From the NCBI RefSeq assembly GCF_040115645.1, contig NW_027096010.1:1178001-1242000 (forward strand): DNA of 64,000 bases, written 5' to 3'. Position numbers and translations under genes: made by a program. The notes under the pieces are model-generated. The model was not told where the DNA came from. It was given only the letters and a program-made list of their open reading frames with translations, and made no database searches. Shown here piece by piece: positions 11,967-26,600 of the stretch. The stretch's first letter is position 1, and each line of letters begins with the position of its first letter. Origin of the DNA: Euwallacea fornicatus. Taxonomy: Eukaryota; Arthropoda; Insecta; Coleoptera; Curculionidae.

Positions 11967-13902
11967 ACTTTGAAGCTCGATAACTTCGGCAAATGAGGAC
12001 CAAATTTGTTAAATAAAGTGTCAAATTAATCAGCTCGACGAGATCTTTCGGATGTCACAACAAATTATTATTATATCTTGTAGAATTTCCAAGAAAAATA
12101 GTACATTATGTGCTCAAACAAACAACTTTTGTGACTTTTCAAACTTTGAAGCTCGATAACTTCGGCAAATGAAGACCAAATTTGTTAAACAAAGTGTCAA
12201 ATTAATCAGCTCGCCGAGATCTTCAGGATGTCACAACAAATCATTATTGCATCTTGTTGAATTTCCAAGAACAATAGTACATTATGTGCTCAAACACACA
12301 ACTTTTGTGACTTTTCAAACTTTGAAGCTCGATAACTTCGGCAAATGAGGACCACATTTCTTAAACAAAGTGTCAAATTAATCAGCTCGACGAGATCATT
12401 CGGACGTCACAACAAATCATTATTATATCTTGTTCAATTTCCAAGAAAAATAGTACTTTATGTGCTCAAACACACAACTTTTGTGACTTTTCAAACTTTG
12501 AAGCTCGATAACTTCGGCAAATGAAGACCAAATTTGTTAAACAAAGTGTCAAATTAATCAGCTCCACGAGATGTTTAAGATGCCACAACACATCATGACT
12601 GAATCTTGTTGAATTTACAAGAAAAATTGTACATTAAGTCCTCAAACACACAACTCTTGTGACTTTTCAAACTTTGATGCTCGATAACTTCGGCAAATGA
12701 GGACCAAATTTCTTAAACAAAGTGTCAAATTAATCAGCTCGACGAGATCTTTCGGATGTCACAATAAATCATTATTGCATCTTGTTGAATTTCCAAGAAA
12801 AATAGTACAATATGTGCTCAAACACACAACTTTTGTGACTTTTCAAACTTTGAAGCTCGATAACTTCGGCAAATGAGGACTAAATTTGTTAAATAAAGTG
12901 TCAAATTAATCAGCTCGATGAGATCTTCAGGATGACACAACAAATCATTATTGCATCTTGTTGAATTTCCAAGAAAAATAGTACATTATGTGCTCAAACA
13001 CACAACTCTTGTGACTTTTCAAACTTTGAAGCTCGATAACTTCGGCAAATGAAGACCAAATTTGTTAAACAAAGTGTCAAATTAATCAGCTCGACGAGGT
13101 CTTTCGGGTGTTACAATAAATCATTATTGCATCTTGTTGAATTTCCAAGAAAAATAGTACATTATGTGCTCAAACACACAACTCTTGTGACTTTTCAAAC
13201 TTTGAAGCTCGATAACTTCGGCAAATGAAGACCAAATTTGTTAAACAAAGTGTCAAATTAATCAGCTCGACGAGGTCTTTCGGGTGTTACAATAAATCAT
13301 TATTGCATCTTGTTGAATTTCCAAGAAAAATAGTACATTATGTGCTCAAACACACAACTTTTGTGACTATTCAAACTTTGAAGCTCGATAACTTCGGCAA
13401 ATGAAGACCAAATTTGTTAAACAAAGTGTAAAATTAATCAGCTCGACGAGATCTTTCGGATGTCATAATAAATCATTATTGCATCTTGTTGAATTTCCAA
13501 GAAAAATAGTACAATATGTGCTCAAACACACAACTCTTGTGACTTTTCAAACTTTGAAGCTCGATAACTTCGGCAAATGAGGACCAAATTTCTTAAACAA
13601 AGTGTCAAATTAATCAGCTCGATGAGATCTTCAGGATGACACAATAAATCATTATCGCATCTTGTAGAATTTCCAAGAAAAATAGTACATTATGTGCTCA
13701 AACAAACAACTTTTGTGACTTTTCAAACTTTGAAGCTCGATAACTTCGGCAAATGAAGACCAAATTTGTTAAACAAAGTGTCAAATTAATCAGCTCGACG
13801 AGGTCTTTCGGATGTCACAATAAATCATTATCGCATCTTGTTGAATTTCCAAGAACAATAGTACATTATGTGCTCAAACACACAACTTTTTTGATTATTC
13901 AA
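11967..13902. repeat. Higher-order block of 11 monomers
   Basis: It is bounded by TTTTTTGATTATTC monomers at both ends, 1,936 bp apart. The divergent monomer 12495-12670 is here the fourth unit, not the seventh, so three monomers of the usual opening are missing. A chimeric unit near 13621-13700 joins a GATGAG/ATCGC left part to a GTAGAA/AACAAACAAC right part. Confidence 0.84.
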
Positions 13903-16190
13903 ACTTTGAAGCTCGATAACTTCGGCAAATGAGGACCAAATTTGTTAAATAAAGTGTCAAATTAATCAGCTCGACGAGATCTTTCGGATGTCACAACAAA
14001 TTATTATTATATCTTGTAGAATTTCCAAGAAAAATAGTACATTATGTGCTCAAACAAACAACTTTTGTGACTTTTCAAACTTTGAAGCTCGATAACTTCG
14101 GCAAATGAAGACCAAATTTGTTAAACAAAGTGTCAAATTAATCAGCTCGCCGAGATCTTCAGGATGTCACAACAAATCATTATTGCATCTTGTTGAATTT
14201 CCAAGAACAATAGTACATTATGTGCTCAAACACACAACTTTTGTGACTTTTCAAACTTTGAAGCTCGATAACTTCGGCAAATGAGGACCACATTTCTTAA
14301 ACAAAGTGTCAAATTAATCAGCTCGACGAGATCATTCGGACGTCACAACAAATCATTATTATATCTTGTTCAATTTCCAAGAAAAATAGTACTTTATGTG
14401 CTCAAACACACAACTTTTGTGACTTTTCAAACTTTGAAGCTCGATAACTTCGGCAAATGAGGACCAAATTTGTTAAACAAAGTGTCAAATTAATCAGCTC
14501 GACGAGATCTTTCGGATGTCACAATAAATCATTATTGCATCTTGTTGAATTTCCAAGAAAAATAGTACAATATGTGCTCAAACACACAACTTTTGTGACT
14601 TTTCAAACTTTGAAGCTCGAAAACTTCGGCAAATGAGGACCAAATTTGTTAAATAAAGTGTCAAATTAATCAGCTCGATGAGATCTTCAGGGTGACACAA
14701 CAAATCATTATTGCATCTTGTTGAATTTCCAAGAAAAATAGTACATTATGTGCTCAAACACACAACTCTTGTGACTTTTCAAACTTTGAAGCTCGATAAC
14801 TTCGGCAAATGAAGACCAAATTTGTTAAACAAAGTGTCAAATTAATCAGCTCGACGAGGTCTTTCGGGTGATACAATAAATCATTATTGCATCTTGTTGA
14901 ATTTCCAAGAAAAATAGTACAATATGTGCTCAAACACACAACTCTTGTGACTTTTCAAACTTTGAAGCTCGATAACTTCGGCAAATGAAGACCACATTTG
15001 TTAAACAAAGTGTCAAATTAATCAGCTCCACGAGATGTTTAAGATGCCACAACACATCATGACTGAATCTTGTTGAATTTACAAGAAAAATTGTACATTA
15101 AGTCCTCAAACACACAACTCTTGTGACTTTTCAAACTTTGATGCTCGATAACTTCGGCAAATGAGGACCACATTTCTTAAACAAAGTGTCAAATTAATCA
15201 GCTCGACGAGATCATTCGGACGTCACAACAAATCATTATTATATCTTGTAGAATTTCCAAGAAAAATATTACATTATGTGCTCAAACACACAACTTTTGT
15301 GACTATTCAAATTTTGAAGCTCGATAACTTCGGCAAATGAGGACCAAATTTCTTAAACAAAGTGTCAAATTAATCAGCTCGACGAGATCATTCTGATGTC
15401 ACAATAAATCATTATTGCATCTTGTTGAATTTCCAAGAAAAATAGTACAATATGTGCTCAAACACACAACTTTTGTGACTTTTCAAACTTTGAAGCTCGA
15501 TAACTTCGGCAAATGAGGACCAAATTTGTTAAATAAAGTGTCAAATTAATCAGCTCGATGAGATCTTCAGGATGACACAACAAATCATTATTGCATCTTG
15601 TTGAATTTCCAAGAAAAATAGTACATTATGTGCTCAAACACACAACTCTTGTGACTTTTCAAACTTTGAAGCTCGATAACTTCGGCAAATGAAGACCAAA
15701 TTTGTTAAACAAAGTGTCAAATTAATCAGCTCGATGAGATCTTCAGGATGACACAATAAATCATTATCGCATCTTGTTGAATTTCCAAGAAAAATAGTAC
15801 ATTATGTGCTCAAACACACGACTCTTGTGACTTTTCAAACATTGAAGCTCGATAACTTCGGCAAATGAGGACCAAATTTGTTAAATAAAGTGTCAAATTA
15901 ATCAGCTCGACGAGATCTTTCGGATGTCACAACAAATTATTATTATATCTTGTAGAATTTCCAAGAAAAATAGTACATTATGTGCACAAACAAACAACTT
16001 TTGTGACTTTTCAAACTTTGAAGCTCGATAACTTCGGCAAATGAAGACCAAATTTGTTAAACAAAGTGTCAAATTAATCAGCTCGACGAGGTCTTTCGGA
16101 TGTCACAATAAATCATTATCGCATCTTGTTGAATTTCCAAGAACAATAGTACATTATGTGCTCAAACACACAACTTTTTTGATTATTCAA
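13903..16190. repeat. Higher-order block of 13 monomers
   Basis: The opening seven monomers repeat those at 8272 with an offset of 5,631 bp (32 monomers minus one base). The GGTGATACAAT unit near 14872 and the divergent unit 14959-15134 fall in the same order in both. A private T to A change is present at 14621 (CTCGAAAACTT). The right part contains CACACGACTC and GTGCACAAAC variants that become frequent further right. Confidence 0.84.
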
Positions 16191-17066
16191 ACTTTGAAGC
16201 TCGATAACTTCGGCAAATGAGGACCAAATTTCTTAAACAAAGTGTCAAATTAATCAGCTCGCCGAGATCTTCAGGATGTCACAACAAATCATTATTGCAT
16301 CTTGTTGAATTTCCAAGAACAATAGTACATTATGTGCTCAAACACACAACTTTTGTGACTTTTCAAACTTTGAAGCTCGATAACTTCGGCAAATGAGGAC
16401 CACATTTCTTAAACAAAGTGTCAAATTAATCAGCTCGACGAGATCATTCGGACGTCACAACAAATCATTATTATATCTTGTAGAATTTCCAAGAAAAATA
16501 TTACATTATGTGCTCAAACACACAACTTTTGTGACTATTCAAATTTTGAAGCTCGATAACTTCGGCAAATGAGGACCAAATTTCTTAAACAAAGTGTCAA
16601 ATTAATCAGCTCGACGAGATCTTTCTGATGTCACAATAAATCATTATTGCATCTTGTTGAATTTCCAAGAAAAATAGTACAATATGTGCTCAAACACACA
16701 ACTTTTGTGACTTTTCAAACTTTGAAGCTCGATAACTTCGGCAAATGAGGACCAAATTTGTTAAACAAAGTGTCAAATTAATCAGCTCGACGAGGTCTTT
16801 CGGATGTCACAATAAATCATTATCGCATCTTGTTGAATTTCCAAGAACAATAGTACATTATGTGCTCAAACACACAACTTTTTTGATTATTCAAACTTTG
16901 AAGCTCGATAACTTCGGCAAATGAGGACCAAATTTCTTAAACAAAGTGTCAAATTAATCAGCTCGCCGAGATCTTCAGGATGTCACAACAAATCATTATT
17001 GCATCTTGTTGAATTTCCAAGAAAAATAGTACATTATGTGCTCAAACACACAACTCTTGTGACTTT

Positions 17067-18601
17067 TCAAACTTTGAAGCTCGATAACTTCGGCAAATGA
17101 AGACCAAATTTGTTAAACAAAGTGTCAAATTAATCAGCTCGATGAGATCTTCAGGATGACACAATAAATAATTATCGCATCTTGTTGAATTTCCAAGAAA
17201 AAATAGTACATTATGTGCTCAAACACACGACTCTTGTGACTTTTCAAACATTGAAGCTCGATAACTTCGGCAAATGAGGACCAAATTTGTTAAACAAAGT
17301 GTCAAATTAATCAGCTCGACGAGGTCTTTCGGATGTCACAATAAATCATTATCGCATCTTGTTGAATTTCCAAGAACAATAGTACATTATGTGCTCAAAC
17401 ACACAACTTTTTTGATTATTCAAACTTTGAAGCTCGATAACTTCGGCAAATGAGGACCAAATTTCTTAAACAAAGTGTCAAATTAATCAGCTCGCCGAGA
17501 TCTTCAGGATGTCACAACAAATCATTATTGCATCTTGTTGAATTTCCAAGAACAATAGTACATTATGTGCTCAAACACACAACTTTTGTGACTTTTCAAA
17601 CTTTGAAGCTCGATAACTTCGGCAAATGAGGACCACATTTCTTAAACAAAGTGTCAAATTAATCAGCTCGACGAGATCATTCGGACGTCACAACAAATCA
17701 TTATTATATCTTGTAGAATTTCCAAGAAAAATATTACATTATGTGCTCAAACACACAACTTTTGTGACTATTCAAATTTTGAAGCTCGATAACTTCGGCA
17801 AATGAGGACCAAATTTCTTAAACAAAGTGTCAAATTAATCAGCTCGACGAGATCTTTCTGATGTCACAATAAATCAGTATTGCATCTTGTTGAATTTCCA
17901 AGAAAAATAGTACAATATGTGCTCAAACACACAACTTTTGTGACTTTTCAAACTTTGAAGCTCGATAACTTCGGCAAATGAGGACCAAATTTGTTAAATA
18001 AAGTGTCAAATTAATCAGCTCGATGAGATCTTCAGGATGACACAACAAATCATTATTGCATCTTGTTGAATTTCCAAGAAAAATAGTACATTATGTGCTC
18101 AAACACACAACTCTTGTGACTTTTCAAACTTTGAAGCTCGATAACTTCGGCAAATGAAGACCAAATTTGTTAAACAAAGTGTCAAATTAATCAGCTCGAC
18201 GAGGTCTTTCGGGTGTTACAATAAATCATTATTGCATCTTGTTGAATTTCCAAGAAAAATAGTACATTATGTGCTCAAACACACAACTTTTGTGACTATT
18301 CAAACTTTGAAGCTCGATAACTTCGGCAAATGAAGACCAAATTTGTTAAACAAAGTGTCAAATTAATCAGCTCGACGAGATCTTTCGGATGTCACAACAA
18401 ATTATTATTATATCTTGTAGAATTTCCAAGAAAAATAGTACATTATGTGCACAAACAAACAACTTTTGTGACTTTTCAAACTTTGAAGCTCGATAACTTC
18501 GGCAAATGAGGACCACATTTCTTAAACAAAGTGTCAAATTAATCAGCTCGACGAGATCATTCGGACGTCACAACAAATCATTATTATATCTTGTAGAATT
18601 T
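17067..18601. repeat. Segment present three times (copy 1)
   Basis: About 1.5 kb here corresponds to about 25340-26874 and again to about 30445-31979. Shared rare marks are the six-A run at 17198-17203 (five A elsewhere) and AATCAGTATTG near 17872. The offset to the second copy is 8,273 bp before the A-run. The match stops at 18602, where this copy has GAATTTGC and the others GAATTTCC. The boundaries were found by eye and are approximate on the left. Confidence 0.8.
17198..17203 (+). other. Six-A run, one-base insertion
   Basis: Other monomers have five A in CCAAGAAAAATAG; this one has six. The same insertion is at 25471-25476 and 30576-30581, in equivalent places of the triplicated segment, so it was inherited through duplication and did not arise three times. 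Confidence 0.9.
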
Positions 18602-20767
18602 GCAAGAAAAATAGTACATTATGTGCACAAACAAACAACTTTTGTGACTTTTCAAACTTTGAAGCTCGATAACTTCGGCAAATGAGGACCAAATTTGTTA
18701 AATAAAGTGTCAAATTAATCAGCTCGATGAGATCTTCAGGATGACACAACAAATCATTATTGCATCTTGTTGAATTTCCAAGAAAAATATTACATTATGT
18801 GCTCAAACACACAACTTTTTTGATTATTCAAACTTTGAAGCTCGATAACTTCGGCAAATGAGGACCAAATTTCTTAAACAAAGTGTCAAATTAATCAGCT
18901 CGATGAGGTCTTCAGGATGACACAATAAATCATTATCGCATCTTGTTGAATTTCCAAGAAAAATAGTACATTATGTGCTCAAACACACGACTCTTGTGAC
19001 TTTTCAAACATTGAAGCTCGATAACTTCGGCAAATGAGGACCAAATTTGTTAAATAAAGTGTCAAATTAATCAGCTCGACGAGATCTTTCGGATGTCACA
19101 ACAAATTATTATTATATCTTGTAGAATTTCCAAGAAAAATAGTACATTATGTGCACAAACAAACAACTTTTGTGACTTTTCAAACTTTGAAGCTCGATAA
19201 CTTCGGCAAATGAAGACCAAATTTGTTAAACAAAGTGTCAAATTAATCAGCTCGACGAGATCTTCAGGATGACACAATAAATCATTATCGCATCTTGTTG
19301 AATTTCCAAGAAAAATAGTACATTATGTGCTCAAACACACGACTCTTGTGACTTTTCAAACATTGAAGCTCGATAACTTCGGCAAATGAGGACCAAATTT
19401 GTTAAATAAAGTGTCAAATTAATCAGCTCGACGAGATCTTTCGGATGTCACAACAAATTATTATTATATCTTGTAGAATTTCCAAGAAAAATAGTACATT
19501 ATGTGCACAAACAAACAACTTTTGTGACTTTTCAAACTTTAAAGCTCGATAACTTCGGCAAATGAAGACCAAATTTGTTAAACAAAGTATCAAATTAATC
19601 AGCTCCACGAGGTCTTTCGGATGTCACAATAAATCATTATCGCATCTTGTTGAATTTCCAAGAACAATAGTACATTATGTGCTCAAACACACAACTTTTT
19701 TGATTATTCAAACTTTGAAGCTCGATAACTTCGGCAAATGAGGACCAAATTTCTTAAACAAAGTGTCAAATTAATCAGCTCGCCGAGATCTTCAGGATGT
19801 CACAACAAATCATTATTGCATCTTGTTGAATTTCCAAGAACAATAGTACATTATGTGCTCAAACACACAACTTTTGTGACTTTTCAAACTTTGAAGCTCG
19901 ATAACTTCGGCAAATGAGGACCACATTTCTTAAACAAAGTGTCAAATTAATCAGCTCGACGAGATCATTCGGACGTCACAACAAATCATTATTATATCTT
20001 GTTCAATTTCCAAGAAAAATAGTACTTTATGTGCTCAAACACACAACTTTTGTGACTTTTCAAACTTTGAAGCTCGATAACTTCGGCAAATGAAGACCAA
20101 ATTTGTTAAACAAAGTGTCAAATTAATCAGCTCCACGAGATGTTTAAGATGCCACAACACATCATGACTGAATCTTGTTGAATTTACAAGAAAAATTGTA
20201 CATTAAGTCCTCAAACACACAACTCTTGTGACTTTTCAAACTTTGATGCTCGATAACTTCGGCAAATGAGGACCAAATTTCTTAAACAAAGTGTCAAATT
20301 AATCAGCTCGACGAGATCTTTCGGATGTCACAATAAATCATTATTGCATCTTGTTGAATTTCCAAGAAAAATAGTACAATATGTGCTCAAACACACAACT
20401 TTTGTGACTTTTCAAACTTTGAAGCTCGATAACTTCGGCAAATGAGGACCAAATTTGTTAAATAAAGTGTCAAATTAATCAGCTCGATGAGATCTTCAGG
20501 ATGACACAACAAATCATTATTGCATCTTGTTGAATTTCCAAGAAAAATAGTACATTATGTGCTCAAACACACAACTCTTGTGACTTTTCAAACTTTGAAG
20601 CTCGATAACTTCGGCAAATGAAGACCAAATTTGTTAAACAAAGTGTCAAATTAATCAGCTCGACGAGGTCTTTCGGGTGTTACAATAAATCATTATTGCA
20701 TCTTGTTGAATTTCCAAGAAAAATAGTACATTATGTGCTCAAACACACAACTCTTGTGACTTTTCAA

Positions 20768-20943
20768 ACTTTGAAGCTCGATAACTTCGGCAAATGAAGA
20801 CCAAATTTGTTAAACAAAGTGTCAAATTAATCAGCTCGACGAGGTCTTTCGGGTGTTACAATAAATCATTATTGCATCTTGTTGAATTTCCAAGAAAAAT
20901 TGTACATTAAGTCCTCAAACACACAACTCTTGTGACTTTTCAA
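20768..20943. repeat. Chimeric monomer
   Basis: The left part is the common GACGAGGTCTTTCGGGTGTTAC type with GAATTTCC. The right part is the divergent subfamily (AATTGTACATTAAGTCC, then TTTGATGCTCG). The switch falls between 20890 (C of TTCC) and 20901 (T of TTGTAC). This is a recombination joint within a monomer at the same register. Confidence 0.85.
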
Positions 20944-23672
20944 ACTTTGATGCTCGATAACTTCGGCAAATGAGGACCAAATTTGTTAAATAAAGTGTCA
21001 AATTAATCAGCTCGATGAGATCTTCAGGATGACACAACAAATCATTATTGCATCTTGTTGAATTTCCAAGAAAAATAGTACATTAAGTGCTCAAACACAC
21101 AACTCTTGTGACTTTTCAAACTTTGAAGCTCGATAACTTCGGCAAATGAAGACCAAATTTGTTAAACAAAGTGTCAAATTAATCAGCTCGACGAGGTCTT
21201 TCGGGTGTTACAATAAATCATTATTGCATCTTGTTGAATTTCCAAGAAAAATAGTACATTATGTGCTCAAACACACAACTCTTGTGACTTTTCAAACTTT
21301 GAAGCTCGATAACTTCGGCAAATGAAGACCAAATTTGTTAAACAAAGTGTCAAATTAATCAGCTCGATGAGATCTTCAGGGTGACACAACAAATCATTAT
21401 TGCATCTTGTTGAATTTCCAAGAAAAATAGTACATTATGTGCTCAAACACACAACTCTTGTGACTTTTCAAACTTTGAAGCTCGATAACTTCGGCAAATG
21501 AAGACCAAATTTGTTAAACAAAGTGTCAAATTAATCAGCTCGACGAGGTCTTTCGGGTGATACAATAAATCATTATTGCATCTTGTTGAATTTCCAAGAA
21601 AAATAGTACAATATGTGCTCAAACACACAACTCTTGTGACTTTTCAAACTTTGAAGCTCGATAACTTCGGCAAATGAAGACCAAATTTGTTAAACAAAGT
21701 GTCAAATTAATCAGCTCCACGAGATGTTTAAGATGCCACAACACATCATGACTGAATCTTGTTGAATTTACAAGAAAAATTGTACATTAAGTCCTCAAAC
21801 ACACAACTCTTGTGACTTTTCAAACTTTGATGCTCGATAACTTCGGCAAATGAGGACCACATTTCTTAAACAAAGTGTCAAATTAATCAGCTCGACGAGA
21901 TCATTCGGACGTCACAACAAATCATTATTATATCTTGTAGAATTTCCAAGAAAAATATTACATTATGTGCTCAAACACACAACTTTTGTGACTATTCAAA
22001 TTTTGAAGCTCGATAACTTCGGCAAATGAGGACCAAATTTCTTAAACAAAGTGTCAAATTAATCAGCTCGACGAGATCATTCTGATGTCACAATAAATCA
22101 TTATTGCATCTTGTTGAATTTCCAAGAAAAATAGTACAATATGTGCTCAAACACACAACTTTTGTGACTTTTCAAACTTTGAAGCTCGATAACTTCGGCA
22201 AATGAGGACCAAATTTGTTAAATAAAGTGTCAAATTAATCAGCTCGATGAGATCTTCAGGATGACACAACAAATCATTATTGCATCTTGTTGAATTTCCA
22301 AGAAAAATAGTACATTATGTGCTCAAACACACAACTTTTGTGACTTTTCAAACTTTGAAGCTCGATAACTTCGGCAAATGAGGACCAAATTTGTTAAACA
22401 AAGTGTCAAATTAATCAGCTCGACGAGGTCTTTCGGATGTCACAACAAATCATTATTGCATCTTGTAGAATTTCCAAGAAAAATAGTACAATATGTGCTC
22501 AAACACACAACTCTTGTGACTTTTCAAACTTTGAAGCTCGATAACTTCGGCAAATGAAGACCAAATTTGTTAAACAAAGTGTCAAATTAATCAGCTCCAC
22601 GAGATGTTTAAGATGCCACAACACATCATGACTGAATCTTGTTGAATTTACAAGAAAAATTGTACATTAAGTCCTCAAACACACAACTCTTGTGACTTTT
22701 CAAACTTTGAAGCTCGATAACTTCGGCAAATGAAGACCAAATTTGTTAAACAAAGTGTCAAATTAATCAGCTCGATGAGATCTTCAGGATGACACAATAA
22801 ATCATTATCGCATCTTGTTGAATTTCCAAGAAAAATAGTACATTATGTGCTCAAACACACGACTCTTGTGACTTTTCAAACATTGAAGCTCGATAACTTC
22901 GGCAAATGAGGACCAAATTTGTTAAATAAAGTGTCAAATTAATCAGCTCGACGAGATCTTTCGGATGTCACAACAAATTATTATTATATCTTGTAGAATT
23001 TCCAAGAAAAATAGTACATTATGTGCACAAACAAACAACTTTTGTGACTTTTCAAACTTTGAAGCTCGATAACTTCGGCAAATGAAGACCAAATTTGTTA
23101 AACAAAGTGTCAAATTAATCAGCTCGACGAGGTCTTTCGGATGTCACAATAAATCATTATCGCATCTTGTTGAATTTCCAAGAACAATAGTACATTATGT
23201 GCTCAAACACACAACTTTTTTGATTATTCAAACTTTGAAGCTCGATAACTTCGGCAAATGAGGACCAAATTTCTTAAACAAAGTGTCAAATTAATCAGCT
23301 CGCCGAGATCTTCAGGATGTCACAACAAATCATTATTGCATCTTGTTGAATTTCCAAGAAAAATATTACATTATGTGCTCAAACACACAACTTTTGTGAC
23401 TATTCAAAGTTTGAAGCTCGATAACTTCGGCAAATGAGGACCAAATTTCTTAAACAAAGTGTCAAATTAATCAGTTCGACGAGATCATTCTGATGTCACA
23501 ATAAATCATTATTGCATCTTGTTGAATTTCCAAGAAAAATAGTACAATATGTGCTCAAACACACAACTTTTGTGACTTTTCAAACTTTGAAGCTCGATAA
23601 CTTCGGCAAATGAGGACCAAATTTGTTAAATAAAGTGTCAAATTAATCAGCTCGATGAGATCTTCAGGATGA

Positions 23673-26600
23673 CACAACAAATCATTATTGCATCTTGTTG
23701 AATTTCCAAGAAAAATAGTACATTATGTGCTCAAACACACAACTCTTGTGACTTTTCAAACTTTGAAGCTCGATAACTTCGGCAAATGAAGACCAAATTT
23801 GTTAAACAAAGTGTCAAATTAATCAGCTCGATGAGATCTTCAGGATGACACAATAAATCATTATCGCATCTTGTTGAATTTCCAAGAAAAATAGTACATT
23901 ATGTGCTCAAACACACGACTCTTGTGACTTTTCAAACATTGAAGCTCGATAACTTCGGCAAATGAGGACCAAATTTGTTAAATAAAGTGTCAAATTAATC
24001 AGCTCGACGAGATCTTTCGGATGTCACAACAAATTATTATTATATCTTGTAGAATTTCCAAGAAAAATAGTACATTATGTGCACAAACAAACAACTTTTG
24101 TGACTTTTCAAACTTTGAAGCTCGATAACTTCGGCAAATGAAGACCAAATTTGTTAAACAAAGTGTCAAATTAATCAGCTCGACGAGGTCTTTCGGATGT
24201 CACAATAAATCATTATCGCATCTTGTTGAATTTCCAAGAACAATAGTACATTATGTGCTCAAACACACAACTTTTTTGATTATTCAAACTTTGATGCTCG
24301 ATAACTTCGGCAAATGAGGACCAAATTTCTTAAACAAAGTGTCAAATTAATCAGCTCGCCGAGATCTTCAGGATGTCACAACAAATCATTATTGCATCTT
24401 GTTGAATTTCCAAGAACAATAGTACATTATGTGCTCAAACACACAACTTTTGTGACTTTTCAAACTTTGAAGCTCGATAACTTCGGCAAATGAGGACCAC
24501 ATTTCTTAAACAAAGTGTCAAATTAATCAGCTCGACGAGATCATTCGGACGTCACAACAAATCATTATTATATCTTGTAGAATTTCCAAGAAAAATATTA
24601 CATTATGTGCTCAAACACACAACTTTTGTGACTATTCAAATTTTGAAGCTCGATAACTTCGGCAAATGAGGACCAAATTTCTTAAACAAAGTGTCAAATT
24701 AATCAGCTCGACGAGATCTTTCTGATGTCACAATAAATCATTATTGCATCTTGTTGAATTTCCAAGAAAAATAGTACAATATGTGCTCAAACACACAACT
24801 TTTGTGACTTTTCAAACTTTGAAGCTCGATAACTTCGGCAAATGAGGACCAAATTTGTTAAACAAAGTGTCAAATTAATCAGCTCGACGAGGTCTTTCGG
24901 ATGTCACAATAAATCATTATCGCATCTTGTTGAATTTCCAAGAACAATAGTACATTATGTGCTCAAACACACAACTTTTTTGATTATTCAAACTTTGAAG
25001 CTCGATAACTTCGGCAAATGAGGACCAAATTTCTTAAACAAAGTGTCAAATTAATCAGCTCGCCGAGATCTTCAGGATGTCACAACAAATCATTATTGCA
25101 TCTTGTTGAATTTCCAAGAAAAATAGTACATTATGTGCTCAAACACACAACTCTTGTGACTTTTCAAACTTTGAAGCTCGATAACTTCGGCAAATGAAGA
25201 CCAAATTTGTTAAACAAAGTGTCAAATTAATCAGCTCGACGAGGTCTTTCGGGTGTTACAATAAATCATTATTGCATCTTGTTGAATTTCCAAGAAAAAT
25301 AGTACATTATGTGCTCAAACACACAACTTTTGTGACTATTCAAACTTTGAAGCTCGATAACTTCGGCAAATGAAGACCAAATTTGTTAAACAAAGTGTCA
25401 AATTAATCAGCTCGATGAGATCTTCAGGATGACACAATAAATAATTATCGCATCTTGTTGAATTTCCAAGAAAAAATAGTACATTATGTGCTCAAACACA
25501 CGACTCTTGTGACTTTTCAAACATTGAAGCTCGATAACTTCGGCAAATGAGGACCAAATTTGTTAAACAAAGTGTCAAATTAATCAGCTCGACGAGGTCT
25601 TTCGGATGTCACAATAAATCATTATCGCATCTTGTTGAATTTCCAAGAACAATAGTACATTATGTGCTCAAACACACAACTTTTTTGATTATTCAAACTT
25701 TGAAGCTCGATAACTTCGGCAAATGAGGACCAAATTTCTTAAACAAAGTGTCAAATTAATCAGCTCGCCGAGATCTTCAGGATGTCACAACAAATCATTA
25801 TTGCATCTTGTTGAATTTCCAAGAACAATAGTACATTATGTGCTCAAACACACAACTTTTGTGACTTTTCAAACTTTGAAGCTCGATAACTTCGGCAAAT
25901 GAGGACCACATTTCTTAAACAAAGTGTCAAATTAATCAGCTCGACGAGATCATTCGGACGTCACAACAAATCATTATTATATCTTGTAGAATTTCCAAGA
26001 AAAATATTACATTATGTGCTCAAACACACAACTTTTGTGACTATTCAAATTTTGAAGCTCGATAACTTCGGCAAATGAGGACCAAATTTCTTAAACAAAG
26101 TGTCAAATTAATCAGCTCGACGAGATCTTTCTGATGTCACAATAAATCAGTATTGCATCTTGTTGAATTTCCAAGAAAAATAGTACAATATGTGCTCAAA
26201 CACACAACTTTTGTGACTTTTCAAACTTTGAAGCTCGATAACTTCGGCAAATGAGGACCAAATTTGTTAAATAAAGTGTCAAATTAATCAGCTCGATGAG
26301 ATCTTCAGGATGACACAACAAATCATTATTGCATCTTGTTGAATTTCCAAGAAAAATAGTACATTATGTGCTCAAACACACAACTCTTGTGACTTTTCAA
26401 ACTTTGAAGCTCGATAACTTCGGCAAATGAAGACCAAATTTGTTAAACAAAGTGTCAAATTAATCAGCTCGACGAGGTCTTTCGGGTGTAACAATAAATC
26501 ATTATTGCATCTTGTTGAATTTCCAAGAAAAATAGTACATTATGTGCTCAAACACACAACTTTTGTGACTATTCAAACTTTGAAGCTCGATAACTTCGGC

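Larger units (their letters stand above)
16191..23231. repeat. Shuffled satellite zone with mixed unit lengths
   Basis: TTTTTTGATTATTC monomers precede starts at 16191, 16895, 17424, 18832, 19712 and 23232, i.e. spacings of 4, 3 (+1 base), 8, 5 and 20 monomers. The irregular spacing shows no single higher-order unit. Divergent-subfamily monomers lie at 20064-20239, 21648-21823 and 22528-22703, plus a chimera at 20768-20943. The stretch from about 19712 to 20570 resembles 11967 onward. Nothing other than satellite is present. Confidence 0.85.
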
